This document shows, one piece after another, positions 32,912 to 34,588 of a stretch of DNA of 34,588 nucleotides. The notes under the pieces are model-generated. The model was given only the letters and a program-made list of their open reading frames with translations, had not been told where the DNA came from and did no database searches. Made by a program: the position numbers and the translations under genes. The number at the start of each line of letters is the position of its first letter. The first letter of the stretch is position 1. The stretch comes from Thermoguttaceae bacterium (GTDB taxonomy: Bacteria > Planctomycetota > Planctomycetia > Pirellulales > Thermoguttaceae): the NCBI GenBank assembly GCA_025062105.1, contig JANXAQ010000019.1:1-34588 (forward strand). Direction: 5' to 3'.

Positions 32912-33331
32912 TCAATCCGAGGGTACAATCCGTTGACCCTCTAATAATTCAGCAATGGTGGTCTGTTGCAAAAACTCCAGATAGGCATCTCGGACCTTTT
33001 TCCATCGGGGGTGGACCGGACAACCGAGAGAATCCGTACAAAGGGGACGGCCCAAAAAGCAGCCTTCCCATCGGCTTACCTTTTCAAAGGGTTCCATTGC
33101 CTCCCAAAGGGTGATCTGGGAGGCAGGACGAGCCAGTCGAACTCCACCCCCTTTGCCCTTCTGGGACTGCAAAAGTCCTTGATCGGTAAGCACCTTGAGC
33201 AATTTGCCTAGATAGTTTTTCGGAGCACCAATCTTTTGGGCGATTTCGGCTGCGCCTAGGTATTGGCCTTCGGGCAAAGAGGCCAAAACGACCAATGCCC
33301 GGCAGGTATAGATTCCGGTTCGGCTTAACAT
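32912..33331 (-). CDS. Rrf2-family (NsrR/IscR-like) Fe-S regulator
   Basis: A 139-residue Rrf2-family winged-helix repressor. The start MLSRTGIYTCRALVVLA, the recognition region IAQKIGAPKNYLGKLLKVL and the wing SQKGKGGGVRLAR are typical. Three cysteines, C91, C98 and C104 (C-x6-C-x5-C), can hold an Fe-S cluster, comparable to the C-x5-C-x5-C of IscR/NsrR. NsrR-type regulators lose DNA binding when NO attacks the cluster. Its neighbours (hemerythrin, NO reductase) support NO sensing, but a general redox role is possible. The ATG at 33331 has no ribosome site; the leader is short. A palindrome overlapping its likely promoter suggests autoregulation. Confidence 0.92.
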   Translation of the reverse strand: MLSRTGIYTCRALVVLASLPEGQYLGAAEIAQKIGAPKNYLGKLLKVLTDQGLLQSQKGKGGGVRLARPASQITLWEAMEPFEKVSRWEGCFLGRPLCTDSLGCPVHPRWKKVRDAYLEFLQQTTIAELLEGQRIVPSD

Positions 33332-33346
33332 AGGTTTGGAGAAGCC

Positions 33347-33382
33347 TTTATAATAGGTTAATCACATGTTATTATATGATTA
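33347..33382 (-). promoter_or_regulatory. Promoter and operator-like palindrome of the Rrf2 gene
   Basis: On the minus strand a TATTATAAAG stretch (about 33346-33355) is a plausible -10. Directly upstream, at 33359-33382, lies TAATCACAT-N6-ATATGATTA, an inverted repeat with eight of nine pairs. It covers the -35 and spacer region and shares AATCACATG with the site before the hemerythrin gene. Confidence 0.6.
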
Positions 33383-33579
33383 TAATCGCTCCTGTCAAGC
33401 TCGGACACAAAAATTTTCCAAAATTTCTTTTTAACGCCCAATTTAGGTGTAGTCCTTCTCAAAGCAATCCATATTTTATTAGTAGAAAAAGCTATTCAGG
33501 GTCTATAAATCACCTAAGCCCTTTGGAAACTTTTACTACCTGCTGGCTGTGTTCCGAAAAAGCATTTTGGGATTTACCG

Positions 33580-34449
33580 ATGAATCGAATCCTATTAGAG
33601 CATCCGAAAGGATATGGTTCGTCAGAAGGGGCTGGGCAGGCGATCAACCTTCCGGAGCTGGAAGAGGTGGAGGTTTTAGGGCTTCGGTTGGCCCGGATGA
33701 GTTTTGCCCAGACGGTGGATCGGGTCGAATGGCTCATCCGGCAGGGCAAGCCCAGTTTTTTCATCACTGCCAATCTGCATTATGCCCTGCTTTGCCAGCA
33801 GGATGCCCGTCTGCAGCGGGTGAACCAAAAAGCGGCATTTTTGACAGCCGATGGGATGCCGTTGGTTTGGATCAGTCGGCTTTTGGGCCAGCCGATTCCA
33901 GAGCGGGTTACCGGTGCAGATCTGCTCTGGGCGCTTTGTCAACGGGCAGCTCAACGGGACTACGGGGTCTTTTTCCTGGGCGGCCAGCCGGGAGTTGCTC
34001 AGCGGGCTGCTAGCCTTCTTCAGGCCCGATATCCCGGCCTACGAATCGTCGGGATGGAAGCCCCCTTGTTCGAGCAGCTCGGCCGGAATGAACATGCCCA
34101 GCTTGTCCACCGGATTCGGCAAGCTAAGCCGGATTTACTTTTTGTGGCCCTAGGACAACCTAAAGGAGAGCTGTGGCTTGCCGAACATATAGAGCAGCTG
34201 GGTGTGCCAGCGGCAGTGCAGATTGGGGCGGGTTTGGACTTTGTGGCTGGTCGCCAGCGTCGGGCCCCGGGGTGGATTCGGCAAATAGGGCTAGAATGGT
34301 TTTGGCGGTTTTTGTGTGAGCCGGGCCGATTAGGACCCCGCTACCTTGCCGACGGATGGTTTCTTTTGCGCCATCTCAGTAAGTCGCTCTGGTTAGGCAA
34401 AAAAGCTCTCCGATCGCCTGAAGCTCCGAGAAACCGAGCCCTGCCTTAG
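33580..34449 (+). CDS. WecG/TagA/CpsF-family glycosyltransferase
   Basis: A protein of about 289 residues, with family signatures FFITANLHYALLCQQ, FLTADGMPLVWISRLLG (conserved Asp91), ERVTGADLLWALC, FFLGGQPGVAQRAASLL, PDLLFVALGQPKGELWLAEH and the C-terminal IGAGLDFVAGRQRRAPGW / LEWFWRFLCEP. These GT26 enzymes add an N-acetylmannosamine-type sugar to lipid-linked intermediates of surface polysaccharides at the inner face of the membrane. The open frame runs back to 33376, but the ATG at 33580 begins just before the conserved domain; the upstream residues are not typical and overlap the Rrf2 promoter. No good ribosome site precedes either start. It is divergent from the Rrf2 gene. The last two bases of its TAG stop are also the first two bases of an F1 repeat. 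Confidence 0.92.
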   Translation: MNRILLEHPKGYGSSEGAGQAINLPELEEVEVLGLRLARMSFAQTVDRVEWLIRQGKPSFFITANLHYALLCQQDARLQRVNQKAAFLTADGMPLVWISRLLGQPIPERVTGADLLWALCQRAAQRDYGVFFLGGQPGVAQRAASLLQARYPGLRIVGMEAPLFEQLGRNEHAQLVHRIRQAKPDLLFVALGQPKGELWLAEHIEQLGVPAAVQIGAGLDFVAGRQRRAPGWIRQIGLEWFWRFLCEPGRLGPRYLADGWFLLRHLSKSLWLGKKALRSPEAPRNRALP

Positions 34450-34588
34450 CTCGACTTTTGCCATTTTTAGCTTCTTCCCGGAGGGGAAAAGTTCTAACTT
34501 CTTGTAACTATTGGACTTAGGAAATTGGGTGAACAAAAGGATGTTCCGGCGTAACTCTTGGAAGCAAAAGCAGTTAGGAAAAATGGCA
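34448..34588 (+). repeat. F1 TIR element, copy 11, cut by window end
   Basis: The left end AGCTCGACTTTTGCCATTTT starts inside the stop codon of the glycosyltransferase gene. The interior CCCGGAGGGGAAAAG, TTCTAACTTCTTGTAACT, TTGGACTTAGGAAATTGGG and CAGTTAGGAAAAATGGCA follow. Only the last few bases of the right end lie beyond the window. Confidence 0.85.

Overview
The window looks like a chromosome segment of a planctomycete-like bacterium (Planctomycetota, possibly Pirellulales-like). This is an inference from gene content: a giant ResB-CcsA fusion for System II cytochrome c maturation, a zinc-ribbon/membrane/terpenoid-toroid protein, a secreted HEAT-repeat protein with a Gly-rich segment, a DUF6807 ('PmoA-like') secreted protein and a PilZ-ended sensor. 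No tRNA or rRNA gene, CRISPR array, integrase or transposase gene was seen. I support 17 protein genes, which cover about 68% of the window. The remaining third is intergenic and full of short repeats.

Layout: 1-510 is a purine-rich low-complexity tract followed by tandem REP-like palindromes. At 583-6676 lie a YchF-family GTPase (-), a WalJ/YycJ-like metallo-beta-lactamase-fold protein (-), a secreted HEAT protein (-), moaB (+) and a DUF6807 protein (+). At 7073-18757, all on +, lie the zinc-ribbon/toroid protein, a GAF-PAS-PilZ protein and ccsBA. At 19452-22937 (-) are an AsmA-like membrane-anchored protein and aroC. At 24695-26657 (+) are a PfkB-family kinase and thpR. At 27136-33331 (-) is a nitric-oxide module: Rrf2-family Fe-S regulator, hemerythrin, quinol-type NO reductase and DUF438-hemerythrin-PAS protein. 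A WecG/TagA-family glycosyltransferase (+) closes the window.

How the genes work together: the NO module is the only clear functional neighbourhood. The regulator probably senses NO or redox state through three cysteines (C-x6-C-x5-C). A palindrome with the core AATCACATG lies in front of both the regulator and the hemerythrin-norB pair. The other genes are mostly separate transcription units divided by 0.2-1.8 kb spacers.

The most striking feature is the intergenic repeats, in at least four families. F1 is about 145-155 bp with terminal inverted repeats around GCTCGACTTTTGCCATTTTT, in 11 copies and both orientations, often directly behind stop codons. F2 is about 160-205 bp with ends GGAACCTCTGCATAATTC / GAATTATGCAGAGGTTCC and a central hairpin whose stem stays paired although its sequence changes between copies; there are 8 copies. 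F3 is about 290 bp with inverted ends, in 2 copies. F4 is about 90-150 bp in 4 copies. One F2 copy (9437-9775) is split by an F1 copy, which suggests that F1 is or was mobile. All repeat alignments were made by eye, so boundaries are approximate.
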